A stretch of DNA of 39,527 bases from Bacteroidales bacterium. GTDB lineage: Bacteria > Bacteroidota > Bacteroidia > Bacteroidales > UBA6680. Under the pieces are notes generated by a model, which saw only the letters and a list, made by a program, of their open reading frames with translations, was not told the DNA's origin and searched no databases. The translations under genes were made by a program, and so were the position numbers. This document shows, piece after piece, positions 1 through 8,012 of this stretch; the first letter of the stretch is position 1, and every line of letters starts with the position of its first letter. The stretch is from the NCBI GenBank assembly GCA_016926405.1, contig JAFGOQ010000094.1, forward strand, positions 1-39,527, given 5' to 3'.

Positions 1-1
1 T

Positions 2-568
2 TTAAATAGCATAAACCTTATTGTGAACGAAATTTATAAGGAAGAGCAAACTTCTTATCACAAGGATATTAGAATATTTAATTTAATAAATAGAGACGTT
101 TCAACTTTTACTGAGCAGACAATAGATTCCATATATCTTTATTTAGCCGATGTTAAGAACTATTATGTTGCAATGTTTGGAAAATCTATTATTATGAAGG
201 ATGAGGTTATCAGAGAGATTGTTGATCGAGACTCTACCTCAAATTCATATATCAGCTGGATGAATAAGTACTATAACGAAAACTTAAAAAAGTTTGTTCG
301 TAACAGCGACGATAAGTATCGTATTCTTGAGTACAAGAATGAGTTGCATCAAAAGATAGATCCTATTTATTTTGACCCTGAAAGTAAAATTATAAAAGCA
401 CATTTTTTTGCCCCAGTAAAAAATATTTTCGGGATAAAGGTCTCTACTTTATGGGTTAACGTTATGGTAATTTGGTTGTTTTCGTTATTGTCGTATGGAG
501 TTTTGTATTGTAGGGTGGTGTATCGGATTATCGATTTTTTTAATAGTAAGGCTAAGGTTAAGAAATAA
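2..568 (+). CDS. C-terminal part of a membrane protein, possibly an ABC transporter (5' end outside window)
   Basis: The reading frame is open to the left edge of the window, so the track's GTG start at 23 is probably internal and the gene begins outside. About 180 residues are visible. Most are hydrophilic and helical, followed by one clear membrane segment near the C-terminus (VNVMVIWLFSLLSYGVLYC) and a short basic tail. This layout, with a motif like FFAPVKNIFG just before the last helix, resembles the end of the large fused ATPase/permease ABC proteins common in Bacteroidota. No ATPase motif is visible in this fragment, so the family is a guess. The upstream sequence would settle it. Confidence 0.4.
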   Translation, partial: LNSINLIVNEIYKEEQTSYHKDIRIFNLINRDVSTFTEQTIDSIYLYLADVKNYYVAMFGKSIIMKDEVIREIVDRDSTSNSYISWMNKYYNENLKKFVRNSDDKYRILEYKNELHQKIDPIYFDPESKIIKAHFFAPVKNIFGIKVSTLWVNVMVIWLFSLLSYGVLYCRVVYRIIDFFNSKAKVKK

Positions 569-760
569 TTTGTAGAGACCTATGCTAGCAGATGTTTTCT
601 GTAGTGAGATTAGGGAGTATTTTACCTATCATTATTAGCTTTTAAGATTATAGTTTTTTTTATCTCTGATTATATAAACATTTACAAAAATCATATCTTT
701 TTGTTTTTTAATCTATAAATTAGAGACCGAAAAATAATCCCTAACAATTATACAATTACC

Positions 761-1615
761 ATGAGTAGTTCTGATATAAACAACAAAATTATACTAGTTA
801 AAAAAGCCTCTGGCGAGGTAGAACCCTTCTCTGTTGATAAGTTAAAACTGTCGCTGCAAAATGCTGGAGCACGTGAAGCTACAATTCAGCATATTATTTC
901 TGATATTGAGAATTGGATTATATCTGGTATTACAACAAAGAAAATATATAGACGTGCCTTCTCGCTTCTTCGTCGTGAAAAGACATTATCGTCGCTGCGA
1001 TATAGATTAAAGCAGGCTATATTGGAGTTGGGACCTACGGGTTATCCTTTTGAAGTGTTAATTGGTGAATTATTTAAACAAAAGGGATATAGTGTTGAGG
1101 TTGGTGTTGTTGTTGATGGACGATGTATTACACACGAAATGGATGTTATAGCAACAAATGGTAGAGATCAGCAGCTTGTTGAGTGTAAATACCATAAAGA
1201 TCAGGGTACTCAAGTTAGTGTGCAGGTGCCTCTTTATGTTCGCTCTCGTGTTGATGATATTATCTATCACAGACAAACAATGTCGGAATATAAAGGTTTT
1301 AAGTTCGATGGATGGGTTGTTACTAATACTCGATTTTCGTTTGATTCTACTAATTATGGAGAATGTGCAGGATTAAATCTTTTGGCTTGGGACTATCCTG
1401 TTGGTCATGGGTTGAAAGAACAAATTGAAAAATATAATTTATACCCAATAACTGTTTTGCAAAACCTTACTAAAGACGAAAAACAGAAACTTTTAAATAA
1501 GGGTGTTGTAACTTGTCTTCAGCTATCTGCTAATTCAGATGTTTTAAACGATTTTGATTTTGTAAAAAATAGATTTAATCTATTAATGGCAGAGTTAGCA
1601 GATGTTTGTAATTAA
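761..1615 (+). CDS. ATP-cone domain fused to Mrr-like (PD-(D/E)XK) restriction endonuclease domain
   Basis: Residues 10-95 read as an ATP-cone, the nucleotide-sensing module best known from ribonucleotide reductases and NrdR (opening VKKASGEVEPFSVDKL). Residues 95-190 look like an Mrr-type PD-(D/E)XK nuclease: a Glu in the GYPFEVLIGELF helix, an Asp in EMDVIA and the E-x-K pair in VECKYH supply the usual metal-binding acids and lysine. The last 90 residues are unassigned. The ATG at 761 is the first in frame. The gene stands alone, with a strong terminator 30 bp downstream and no methylase or restriction partner next to it. It may be a nucleotide-gated nuclease. The domain calls are fairly safe, but its role (defence, repair or regulation) is unknown. 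Confidence 0.72.
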   Translation: MSSSDINNKIILVKKASGEVEPFSVDKLKLSLQNAGAREATIQHIISDIENWIISGITTKKIYRRAFSLLRREKTLSSLRYRLKQAILELGPTGYPFEVLIGELFKQKGYSVEVGVVVDGRCITHEMDVIATNGRDQQLVECKYHKDQGTQVSVQVPLYVRSRVDDIIYHRQTMSEYKGFKFDGWVVTNTRFSFDSTNYGECAGLNLLAWDYPVGHGLKEQIEKYNLYPITVLQNLTKDEKQKLLNKGVVTCLQLSANSDVLNDFDFVKNRFNLLMAELADVCN

Positions 1616-1645
1616 CATGCTCTACGCTGTTTTCTTTATATATAT

Positions 1646-1682
1646 AACATAAAAGGCTATCATTACGATAGCCTTTTATGTT
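1646..1682. terminator. Bidirectional intrinsic terminator between the ATP-cone nuclease gene and siaC
   Basis: A perfect 16-bp stem (AACATAAAAGGCTATC and its complement) encloses a 5-nt loop, with T-rich sequence leaving on both strands. It sits between two convergent genes and can serve both. Confidence 0.9.
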
Positions 1683-1696
1683 ATTATTATTGGTAA

Positions 1697-2077
1697 TTAA
1701 TCTATTACTTCAATCATTTTGAAAGGTATTTTGATTATTGACTCATAATCTTCACCTGCTTCAAGCATATCTTCGTCGTCTTCGTCGTAGTACCAGTTAA
1801 TAGATACTTCGTTACCAGCTTTTTTAATTTTTTCAAGTTTTTTGAAAATATCAAGAATACATTTCGACGAACTAGTGTTGAAATATTCCAAATGCATTTT
1901 AACCGATGTTGTTGATTTTGGTTTTTTTGAATATTCGTTAATCCAGTCAAAAACAGGTTTGTAAAATTCAGTTGAGTTTTCTGGTATCGAACGACCTTTG
2001 AATTCAAGCATGCCTTTTTCTGCGTTAAGCAAAATTTCGGGAGTCTTGAGTGTTCCGTTAATTGTTAAGGTTTCCAT
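1697..2077 (-). CDS. siaC: SiaC-family regulatory phosphoprotein (DUF1987)
   Basis: The 126-residue protein fits the SiaC family in length and opens with the typical METLTINGT. The conserved motif FNTSSSK places a threonine at residue 68. This is the same position as the Thr68 that SiaB phosphorylates and SiaA dephosphorylates in Pseudomonas aeruginosa, where SiaC controls the diguanylate cyclase SiaD. The C-terminal part is very acidic (YYDEDDEDMLEAGEDYE). The gene starts 5 bp after the siaB stop, so the two are surely co-transcribed and co-translated. No SiaA phosphatase or GGDEF cyclase is in the window, so the output partner must be elsewhere or different. Confidence 0.85.
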   Translation of the reverse strand: METLTINGTLKTPEILLNAEKGMLEFKGRSIPENSTEFYKPVFDWINEYSKKPKSTTSVKMHLEYFNTSSSKCILDIFKKLEKIKKAGNEVSINWYYDEDDEDMLEAGEDYESIIKIPFKMIEVID

Positions 2078-2082
2078 ATTAA

Positions 2083-2679
2083 TCAGTTTATTTCTTTATT
2101 TATATTAATGTTTAAACGATAAAAATAACAATTGTCGTTTATCGCAGAAAATTTATAGTCTAATTTGTTTCCTGTTTTTCGTGCAATATCCATAAGTCCT
2201 AGTCCGCCACCGCCTTTATCCGAAAAAGTATCGTTGTTTAGAGTTGTTTTGTATAAATCTCGAAGTTGATCTTTACTTAATGAATTAATTTTTGATATCC
2301 TCTCTTCAAGATACTCTTTCTGTTTTTTTTGAATTAGGTTTGCTGTAGATATTCTAAACTTATCATCAAGTAAAGATAAAATAAAACAGCCAAATTTTTC
2401 GTTTTCGTTAATTCCTTCGATGTCTGTTGGGGTGTCAGAATGGTGATACAGATTTTGCAAACTTTCAACAAGAAGATGATAAACCCGTTTTTTAACAGCT
2501 GCCTTAACATTAATACATTCTAGTTTGCTTTCAACAATGTTTAATGTGTTAGATAGAATCTCAGGAGTTATGTCACCTTTAAAAGCTAACAAAACGTCTC
2601 CATTTATCATTTCTGTATAAAGATTTTCCAACTCTTTTTTTTTGTTGTTCAATTTATTAAAAGTATTGGTAGTACACAA
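2083..2679 (-). CDS. siaB: SiaB-family protein kinase (GHKL-like)
   Basis: A 198-residue protein with features of a GHKL ATP-binding fold: a His/Asn-rich helix SLQNLYHHSD (N-box-like) near residues 94-103 and a glycine-rich lid, DKGGGGLGLMDIARKTG, near 153-169. The early motif LLAFKGDITPEIL is typical of SiaB. In the known system SiaB phosphorylates SiaC on a conserved threonine. siaC lies 5 bp downstream here, which strongly supports the pairing. The start is the first ATG; an internal start near M24 is possible because homologues often begin close to the ENLYTEMINGDVLL region. No stress-sensor gene is adjacent. Confidence 0.82.
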   Translation of the reverse strand: MCTTNTFNKLNNKKKELENLYTEMINGDVLLAFKGDITPEILSNTLNIVESKLECINVKAAVKKRVYHLLVESLQNLYHHSDTPTDIEGINENEKFGCFILSLLDDKFRISTANLIQKKQKEYLEERISKINSLSKDQLRDLYKTTLNNDTFSDKGGGGLGLMDIARKTGNKLDYKFSAINDNCYFYRLNININKEIN

Positions 2680-2700
2680 ATAAGTTATTTATAAATAATG

Positions 2701-4293
2701 TTAATTAGGGTATAAAAGTTGTGAGTACCTATTGTTATTTAGAATTTCTAAGGCTTTGTTAAATTCATGATTAGTAGTGTTTAATATTTTAAAGTATGCC
2801 GAAGTGTCCCAAATATCGCGCGCAATAAGGGCTTTGAGTAATACTTTAAGCTCTTTGTTCGATGTATTATAATCGCTTTCTGTACATTTAATATTATGTT
2901 TTATTGCGTATTCAACAAATTTATCAAAAAAGATGTCGGTAATAATATAATTGTCAATATAGTTACTGCTGTTTTTATATTTATTTAGGATATTATCACG
3001 GTTGTTATCTACAAACTCTATTACATAATCGTTAATAATTCCTTTATTGAGTGCTTCTCGGTAGAAGTTTGAGTATGAAGAAGTGTCAAGAGGGATGAAA
3101 ATATCGGGCAGTATTCCGCCGCCGCCATATACCAATCGTTTCGATTCTAATGTTTTATATTCTTTTGTTGAGTCTATTTGGAAATTATGTATATCGGATA
3201 ACTCACCCGATTTATACCTGTTATTTACGTCGTCGCTATACTTTGCCTTTATCCCTTTGTATGGTTTTTGAATTAGTCGCCCCGATGGAGTGTAGTATTT
3301 TGATGTGGTTAATCGAATAACCGATCCGTCGGGTAGGAGATATGCGTTTTGAACCAATCCTTTTCCAAATGAGCGGCGTCCAATAATTACTGCTCTATCC
3401 CAATCTTGTAGTGCACCCGAAACTATTTCGCTGGCTGATGCTGTTCCTTCGTCTATAAGAACTACAATTTTCGATTTTAACAATTTGCCATCGTCTGCTT
3501 CAACTCGGTATTCTTTCTTTTTTGAATGAAGTCCTTCGGTATACACTAATAGTTTTCCCTCTGTGAGCATCTCGCTAAGAATCTTTGTAGCAATCTCAAG
3601 ATAACCCCCTACATTTCCTCGTAGGTCGATAATTATGTTTTCTGCTTCACCTAGTTCGTCTATCTTTTGAATAAATTCGTCGTACGTTGTTTTCGAAAAT
3701 CTATTAATTCTCATGAAGCATGTTTTCTCGTCTACTCTATATGCAGCATCAATGCTTGTAATAGGTATAATATCGCGTGTAATTCTAAAATCAAGTAAAT
3801 TGTTCTTACGCTTAATTTTAAGATTTACTTTGCTGTTTTTTTCACCTTTTAAACGCGATGTTACGCCTATATCTGTAAGTTCTATGTTAGTAATGTTTTC
3901 GCCGTTTACCGATAGTATTCTGTCGCCAGCTCTAAGGCCTGCTTTATCTGAGGGGCCGCCAGGTATTGTTCCTACTATTAATAAGGTGTCTTTATATATT
4001 GAATATTGTATACCAATTCCTTCAAATTCGCCGTCTAATTGTTCTGTAATTGCCTGAACATCTTTAGCCGATATGTAACTTGAATGAGGGTCGAGGTATT
4101 CTAACATTTTTTTTATTCCTACTTCTACTGTGGCTTCTGTATTTATTGAGTCAACATAAAGTTGGTCAATATAAAATAGTACTCGGTTTATTTTTAGTGC
4201 TTGAATATTAAAACTATTTTCGTCGGTTTGAGCGAAAACGGAACTTGAAAGGGTTGTTAATATGCACGTTAATAGAATTAATATTCTGCTCAT
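2701..4293 (-). CDS. S41 family C-terminal processing peptidase
   Basis: A 530-residue exported protease. A signal peptide covers residues 1-21 (cleavage after SVFA-Q). A PDZ domain follows at about 85-165, with the carboxylate-binding loop region GGPSDKAGLRAGDRI. The S41 catalytic core spans about 185-345. The nucleophile is probably Ser286 in GTASASEI and the general base Lys311 in RRSFGKGLVQ; their spacing of 25 residues matches Prc/CtpB. The C-terminal 150 residues are the helical tail usual in Bacteroidota members. It probably cleaves periplasmic or lipoprotein substrates at their C-termini. The gene lies upstream of siaB on the same strand with a 21-bp gap, so read-through into siaBC is likely. 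Confidence 0.92.
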   Translation of the reverse strand: MSRILILLTCILTTLSSSVFAQTDENSFNIQALKINRVLFYIDQLYVDSINTEATVEVGIKKMLEYLDPHSSYISAKDVQAITEQLDGEFEGIGIQYSIYKDTLLIVGTIPGGPSDKAGLRAGDRILSVNGENITNIELTDIGVTSRLKGEKNSKVNLKIKRKNNLLDFRITRDIIPITSIDAAYRVDEKTCFMRINRFSKTTYDEFIQKIDELGEAENIIIDLRGNVGGYLEIATKILSEMLTEGKLLVYTEGLHSKKKEYRVEADDGKLLKSKIVVLIDEGTASASEIVSGALQDWDRAVIIGRRSFGKGLVQNAYLLPDGSVIRLTTSKYYTPSGRLIQKPYKGIKAKYSDDVNNRYKSGELSDIHNFQIDSTKEYKTLESKRLVYGGGGILPDIFIPLDTSSYSNFYREALNKGIINDYVIEFVDNNRDNILNKYKNSSNYIDNYIITDIFFDKFVEYAIKHNIKCTESDYNTSNKELKVLLKALIARDIWDTSAYFKILNTTNHEFNKALEILNNNRYSQLLYPN

Positions 4294-4400
4294 AGCTTCT
4301 GTGTTTAATGGTTATAACTAATAAATAATAAAACGCAACGGAGAATTATTATGAATGCTAATACGTGTATACAATTGTTTAAGTTTCAATAAGCACAAAA

Positions 4401-4432
4401 AAAAAGGTCAACAAATTAATGTCGACCTTTTT
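4401..4432. terminator. Terminator downstream of guaA
   Basis: A 9-bp stem AAAAAGGTC/GACCTTTTT lies just past the guaA stop, followed on the minus strand by a long T run (the A run at 4397-4405). Confidence 0.85.
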
Positions 4433-4449
4433 AATATATCTGCTTTAAA

Positions 4450-5979
4450 CTATTCCCACTCGATTGTTGCAGGTGGTTTAGAGCTTATGTCGTAAACTAC
4501 GCGGTTAATTCCTTTAACCTGATTAATTATTTTATTCGATATTTTTGCAAGAAACTCGTAAGGAAGATGAACCCAGTCGGCAGTCATTCCATCGGTACTA
4601 GCAACGGCTCTTAAAGCAACACAGTTTTCGTATGTTCTTTCGTCGCCCATAACACCAACCGATTGAACAGGAAGAAGAATTACTCCTGCTTGCCATACTG
4701 TGTCGTATAAATTATCTTCTTTAAGACCATTAATAAAGATAGAGTCGGCCTCCTGAAGAATTGTTATTTTCTCTTGAGTAATATCGCCCAAAATTCTAAT
4801 TGCTAAACCTGGTCCTGGGAAAGGATGGCGGCCTAGTAATGAGTCTTTAATACCTAAAGCGCGACCAACACGACGTACCTCGTCTTTAAAAAGAAGGTTT
4901 AAAGGTTCAACCACTTTAAGATTCATTTTAGCAGGTAATCCTCCAACATTGTGGTGCGATTTAATAGTTACCGATGGTCCGTTTACCGATACCGATTCAA
5001 TAATATCTGGATAAATTGTTCCTTGACCAAGCCACTTAACATCTTTTATTTTTTTAGCTTCAATATCGAAAACATCGATAAATGTTTTACCTATTGCTTT
5101 GCGCTTAAGTTCAGGATCAGAAAGACCTGCTAAAGCATCAAGGAAAAGTTTTTTAGCATCGACACCAATTACATTAAGACCCATATTTTCGTACGAATCT
5201 AATACTTGTTGAAATTCGTCTTTGCGTAAAAGGCCATTGTCTACAAAAATACAAGTAAGGTTTTTACCAATAGCTTTGTTAAGAAGAATGGCAGCAACTG
5301 TAGAGTCAACACCGCCCGAAAGACCAAGAACAACCTTATCGTTGCCTAATTTAGTTTTTAATTCGGCAATTGTAGTCTCTGCAAATGAGTCGGGAGTCCA
5401 GTTTTGCGAGCATTTACAAACGCCAACTAAAAAGTTCGATAAAATATCTTTACCCTCTAACGAGTGATAAACCTCTGGGTGAAACTGAAGAGCATATGTT
5501 TGTTCGCCTTCAATTCGGTATGCTGCAACTTTAACATCGGCTGTACTTGCAGTTATTGTATAGTTAGCAGGAAGTTTTGCAATAGTATCGCCATGCGACA
5601 TCCATACTTGCGAATGGCTAGATATACCTTTGAAAAGAGCATCTTCTTTGTCAACAAACTCAAGGTTGGCTCTACCATATTCTCTTTTGTTTGAAGGAAG
5701 AACCTCGCCACCAAAACAGTGGGCAAGATGCTGAGCTCCGTAACAAACTCCAAGCAATGGTAATTTTCCTTTAATATTATCAAGATTTGGAACTGGCGCA
5801 CCTTCTTCTCTAACAGATGATGGACTACCCGAAAGAATTACTCCTTTAATAGACTCATCGATAGTTATCTCTTTGTTAAAAGGGTGTATTTCGCAGTAAA
5901 CATTTAGTTCGCGAACGCGTCGGGCAATTAACTGTGTGTATTGAGACCCAAAATCAAGAATTATAATCTTTTCCAACAT
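4450..5979 (-). CDS. guaA: GMP synthase (glutamine-hydrolysing)
   Basis: Converts XMP to GMP using ATP and glutamine in purine synthesis. The 509-residue length is standard. The N-terminal class I amidotransferase domain has catalytic Cys79 in GVCYGAQH and the His167/Glu169 pair in [10 protein letters not shown]. The ATP-pyrophosphatase domain has the PP-loop LSGGVDST at 220-227. The C-terminal dimerisation domain ends in the conserved PPATIEWE. The gene has its own -7 promoter element 30 bp upstream and its own terminator, so it is monocistronic. Its 5' side faces the decayed end of the CRISPR array. Confidence 0.98.
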   Translation of the reverse strand: MLEKIIILDFGSQYTQLIARRVRELNVYCEIHPFNKEITIDESIKGVILSGSPSSVREEGAPVPNLDNIKGKLPLLGVCYGAQHLAHCFGGEVLPSNKREYGRANLEFVDKEDALFKGISSHSQVWMSHGDTIAKLPANYTITASTADVKVAAYRIEGEQTYALQFHPEVYHSLEGKDILSNFLVGVCKCSQNWTPDSFAETTIAELKTKLGNDKVVLGLSGGVDSTVAAILLNKAIGKNLTCIFVDNGLLRKDEFQQVLDSYENMGLNVIGVDAKKLFLDALAGLSDPELKRKAIGKTFIDVFDIEAKKIKDVKWLGQGTIYPDIIESVSVNGPSVTIKSHHNVGGLPAKMNLKVVEPLNLLFKDEVRRVGRALGIKDSLLGRHPFPGPGLAIRILGDITQEKITILQEADSIFINGLKEDNLYDTVWQAGVILLPVQSVGVMGDERTYENCVALRAVASTDGMTADWVHLPYEFLAKISNKIINQVKGINRVVYDISSKPPATIEWE

Positions 5980-6007
5980 AGTTTGCTGTATTAGTTATTT
6001 TGGGATT

Positions 6008-6015
6008 CAAAATTA
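6008..6015 (-). promoter_or_regulatory. -7 promoter element for guaA
   Basis: The minus strand reads TAATTTTG, a match to the Bacteroidota -7 consensus TAnnTTTG, about 30 bp upstream of the guaA ATG. No clear -33 TTTG was seen. Confidence 0.6.
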
Positions 6016-6098
6016 GGGAAATTATTTAACTTTTCAATAATTATGACAGAACAAAAACCAACTTTGTTTCTGTTGTATATGTCTCATGTAGTAAAGTT

Positions 6099-6124
6099 AG
6101 TAGGCTACTCTGTTTACAGTAAAC
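6099..6124. other. Two adjacent short palindromes abutting the first CRISPR repeat
   Basis: AGTAGGCTACT (6099-6109) and GTTTACAGTAAAC (6112-6124) are both perfect palindromes around a single central base. The second ends exactly where the first, decayed CRISPR repeat begins. There is no T run, so these are not a normal terminator. They may be protein-binding sites or chance. Confidence 0.5.
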
Positions 6125-6171
6125 ATTGTGATTACCTCTTAATTTGTATCTATAGTGCCAGTAAGCACAAC
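6125..6171 (+). repeat. Decayed terminal CRISPR repeat
   Basis: Full 47-bp length with seven mismatches. Two fall in the -7 box, which reads TATCTATA instead of TATCTTTG, so the promoter in this repeat is probably dead. Confidence 0.9.
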
Positions 6172-6201
6172 CAACTTCCATCTTCTAACTTTCAACTAAT
6201 T

Positions 6202-6325
6202 ATTGTTTTTTACTTCTACTTCGTCGATTTCCGCTTTGCTCCAATTCAAATGCGGAGCATTCACGAACACCTTAATATAATATAGTGAGTGAGTAATTTG
6301 TATCTTTAGTGCCAGTAAGCACAAC
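6202..6325 (+). repeat. CRISPR repeat interrupted by about 77 bp, copy 1
   Basis: Repeat bases 1-15 (decayed: ATTGTTTTTTACTTC) are followed by about 78 bp of foreign sequence in place of base 16, and then repeat bases 17-47. The total is 124 bp, i.e. one repeat plus 77 bp. The inserted part begins near TACTTCGTCGATTTCC and ends near AGTGAGTGAGT. It is flanked by normal 30-bp spacers. Confidence 0.93.
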
Positions 6326-6355
6326 ATCCAACATTACGATTTTATGAAATGTAGT

Positions 6356-6479
6356 GTTGTGATTTGCTTTGACTTCGTCGATTTCCGCTTCGCTCCAATT
6401 CAAATGCGGAGCATTCACGAACACCTTAATATAATATGATGAGTGAGTAATTTGTATCTTTGGTGCCAGTAAGCACAAC
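6356..6479 (+). repeat. CRISPR repeat interrupted by about 77 bp, copy 2
   Basis: Repeat bases 1-15 are perfect here (GTTGTGATTTGCTTT). The foreign segment at 6371-6448 is nearly identical to copy 1 (only a few substitutions), and repeat bases 17-47 then follow perfectly. Total 124 bp. Splitting after base 15 destroys most of the pairing with the tracrRNA and separates the -33-like GTTG from the -7 box. Confidence 0.95.
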
Positions 6480-7557
6480 TTTAGGTTCTACGGATACAGG
6501 CAGTATACAGTTGTGATTTGCTTTCAATTTGTATCTTTGGTGCCAGTAAGCACAACTATACATAAAGAATCTCGGTATACCAAGGTGTTGTGATTTGCTT
6601 TCAATTTGTATCTTTGGTGCCAGTAAGCACAACAATAGCCAACCTTTTAAATCAAGCCATTTAGTTGTGATTTGCTTTCAATTTGTATCTTTGGTGCCAG
6701 TAAGCACAACATACCGAGCTTTGTATCGCCCAACGTTATCGTTGTGATTTGCTTTCAATTTGTATCTTTGGTGCCAGTAAGCACAACACAGGAGGGGCAC
6801 TTTGATAACTCTAATTGGTTGTGATTTGCTTTCAATTTGTATCTTTGGTGCCAGTAAGCACAACAGCGTCACGTCCGTACTTATCGAGTAAAGTGTTGTG
6901 ATTTGCTTTCAATTTGTATCTTTGGTGCCAGTAAGCACAACTGTATAGTGATTTCGGTGATTACAACACTAGTTGTGATTTGCTTTCAATTTGTATCTTT
7001 GGTGCCAGTAAGCACAACTTTTATAAAATTTTGAACTCATGCATACTTGTTGTGATTTGCTTTCAATTTGTATCTTTGGTGCCAGTAAGCACAACAGCTT
7101 CGTTTTGTGATAAATTAGAGTTAACGTTGTGATTTGCTTTCAATTTGTATCTTTGGTGCCAGTAAGCACAACAAAGAAAATTCAAGTGCACTGGGTGCGG
7201 TGGTTGTGATTTGCTTTCAATTTGTATCTTTGGTGCCAGTAAGCACAACATCCCAAACTAGGACCAGTAACAGTGATTCGTTGTGATTTGCTTTCAATTT
7301 GTATCTTTGGTGCCAGTAAGCACAACGTTAACATTATCAAACAAAGTTCATAAAGTGTTGTGATTTGCTTTCAATTTGTATCTTTGGTGCCAGTAAGCAC
7401 AACCTACTGTTGCAACTAATCCAGTTCCAACAAGTTGTGATTTGCTTTCAATTTGTATCTTTGGTGCCAGTAAGCACAACTGGTATGATGTCGACGAAGG
7501 TGCTTATGTAGTTGTGATTTGCTTTCAATTTGTATCTTTGGTGCCAGTAAGCACAAC

Positions 7558-7673
7558 CTGCTGGCGCTAAAGATTTATTGTTCAGTGTAGTACGGGTGGG
7601 TTTACGATTGCTAAAACTATACACAAACTGCCGAATAGTACAAATAAGGAGAGTTTTTTTTTATCCTAATTAA
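7558..7673. other. Array flank / probable leader-side sequence between the last repeat and cas2
   Basis: This 116-bp stretch has no repeat and no ORF. It lies at the end of the array with perfect repeats, next to cas2, so it is the likely spacer-acquisition side. A T run (7653-7662) occurs without a clear hairpin. Transcripts starting in the last repeat would run into it. Confidence 0.55.
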
Positions 7674-8012
7674 TTAAAATAGCTCTAATTGTTGTACCAT
7701 TTGTGGTTTATCTTTTGTTTTTTGTGCCTGAAAAAGTTCCATCGCACCAAATTGTTTGTCGGTTATTTTTATTATTCCTACATGACCATATTCGGGCAAC
7801 GACTGTTTTACACGTTTTATATGCACATCGCCATTATCGCGCGACAAACAGTGACGCAAATAAATTGAGAACTGAAACATACTAAAGCCATCGTTAAGTA
7901 GTTCTTTACGGAATTTTGATGCCACTTTACGTTGCTTTTTTGTTTCGGTTGGCAAGTCGAAAAATACCATTATCCACATAACTTTATAACTATTTAGTGC
8001 TTGTTGGCTCAT
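7674..8012 (-). CDS. cas2: CRISPR-associated endonuclease Cas2
   Basis: The 112-residue protein, read from the ATG at 8012, matches the usual Cas2 length. The first strand [11 protein letters not shown] carries the conserved Asp19, and a ferredoxin-like fold pattern follows ([20 protein letters not shown]). The longer frame in the track (start 8090) would overlap cas1 by 100 bp. The chosen start leaves a 23-bp overlap, normal for co-translated cas genes. Cas2 bridges two Cas1 dimers in the spacer integrase. It is the last gene of the cas operon, and its 3' end faces the array. Confidence 0.95.
   Translation of the reverse strand: MSQQALNSYKVMWIMVFFDLPTETKKQRKVASKFRKELLNDGFSMFQFSIYLRHCLSRDNGDVHIKRVKQSLPEYGHVGIIKITDKQFGAMELFQAQKTKDKPQMVQQLELF

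Larger units (their letters stand above)
6125..7557 (+). CRISPR. Type II-C CRISPR array, 47-bp repeats and 30-bp spacers
   Basis: The consensus repeat starts GTTGTGATTTGCTTTC and ends GCCAGTAAGCACAAC (47 bp). Spacers are all 30 bp. Fourteen intact, apparently identical repeats start at 6510 and every 77 bp to 7511. To their left are two repeats split by extra sequence (6202-6325 and 6356-6479) and one full-length decayed repeat with seven mismatches (6125-6171). There are 16 spacers in all. The plus strand is the crRNA strand, because the tracrRNA anti-repeat is complementary to repeat bases 1-24 as written here. Decay on the left suggests that this is the old end and that new spacers enter on the right, beside cas2. 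Spacers look phage-like but no source was searched. Confidence 0.98.

Noticed and set aside
6074-6094. TGTATATGTCTCATGTAGTAA as a further decayed CRISPR half-repeat
   Set aside because: It shares TGTAT and AGTAA with the repeat but needs an indel and is out of the 77-bp phase kept by every other unit.
6371-6448. The sequence inside the split repeats as a classic transposon
   Set aside because: No target-site duplication or terminal inverted repeats are visible; only a 5-bp GCTCC/GGAGC internal pair was seen. Kept as an unexplained insert instead.
6272-7251. Minus-strand ORFs across the array with repeating peptides such as LLAPKIQIESKSQ
   Set aside because: They are only translations of the CRISPR repeat (77 bp is not a multiple of three, so frames open and close between units); no start context or protein-like variety.
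6172-7510. Self-targeting spacers within this window
   Set aside because: Reading the spacers against the window by eye gave no match; this is not an exhaustive search.
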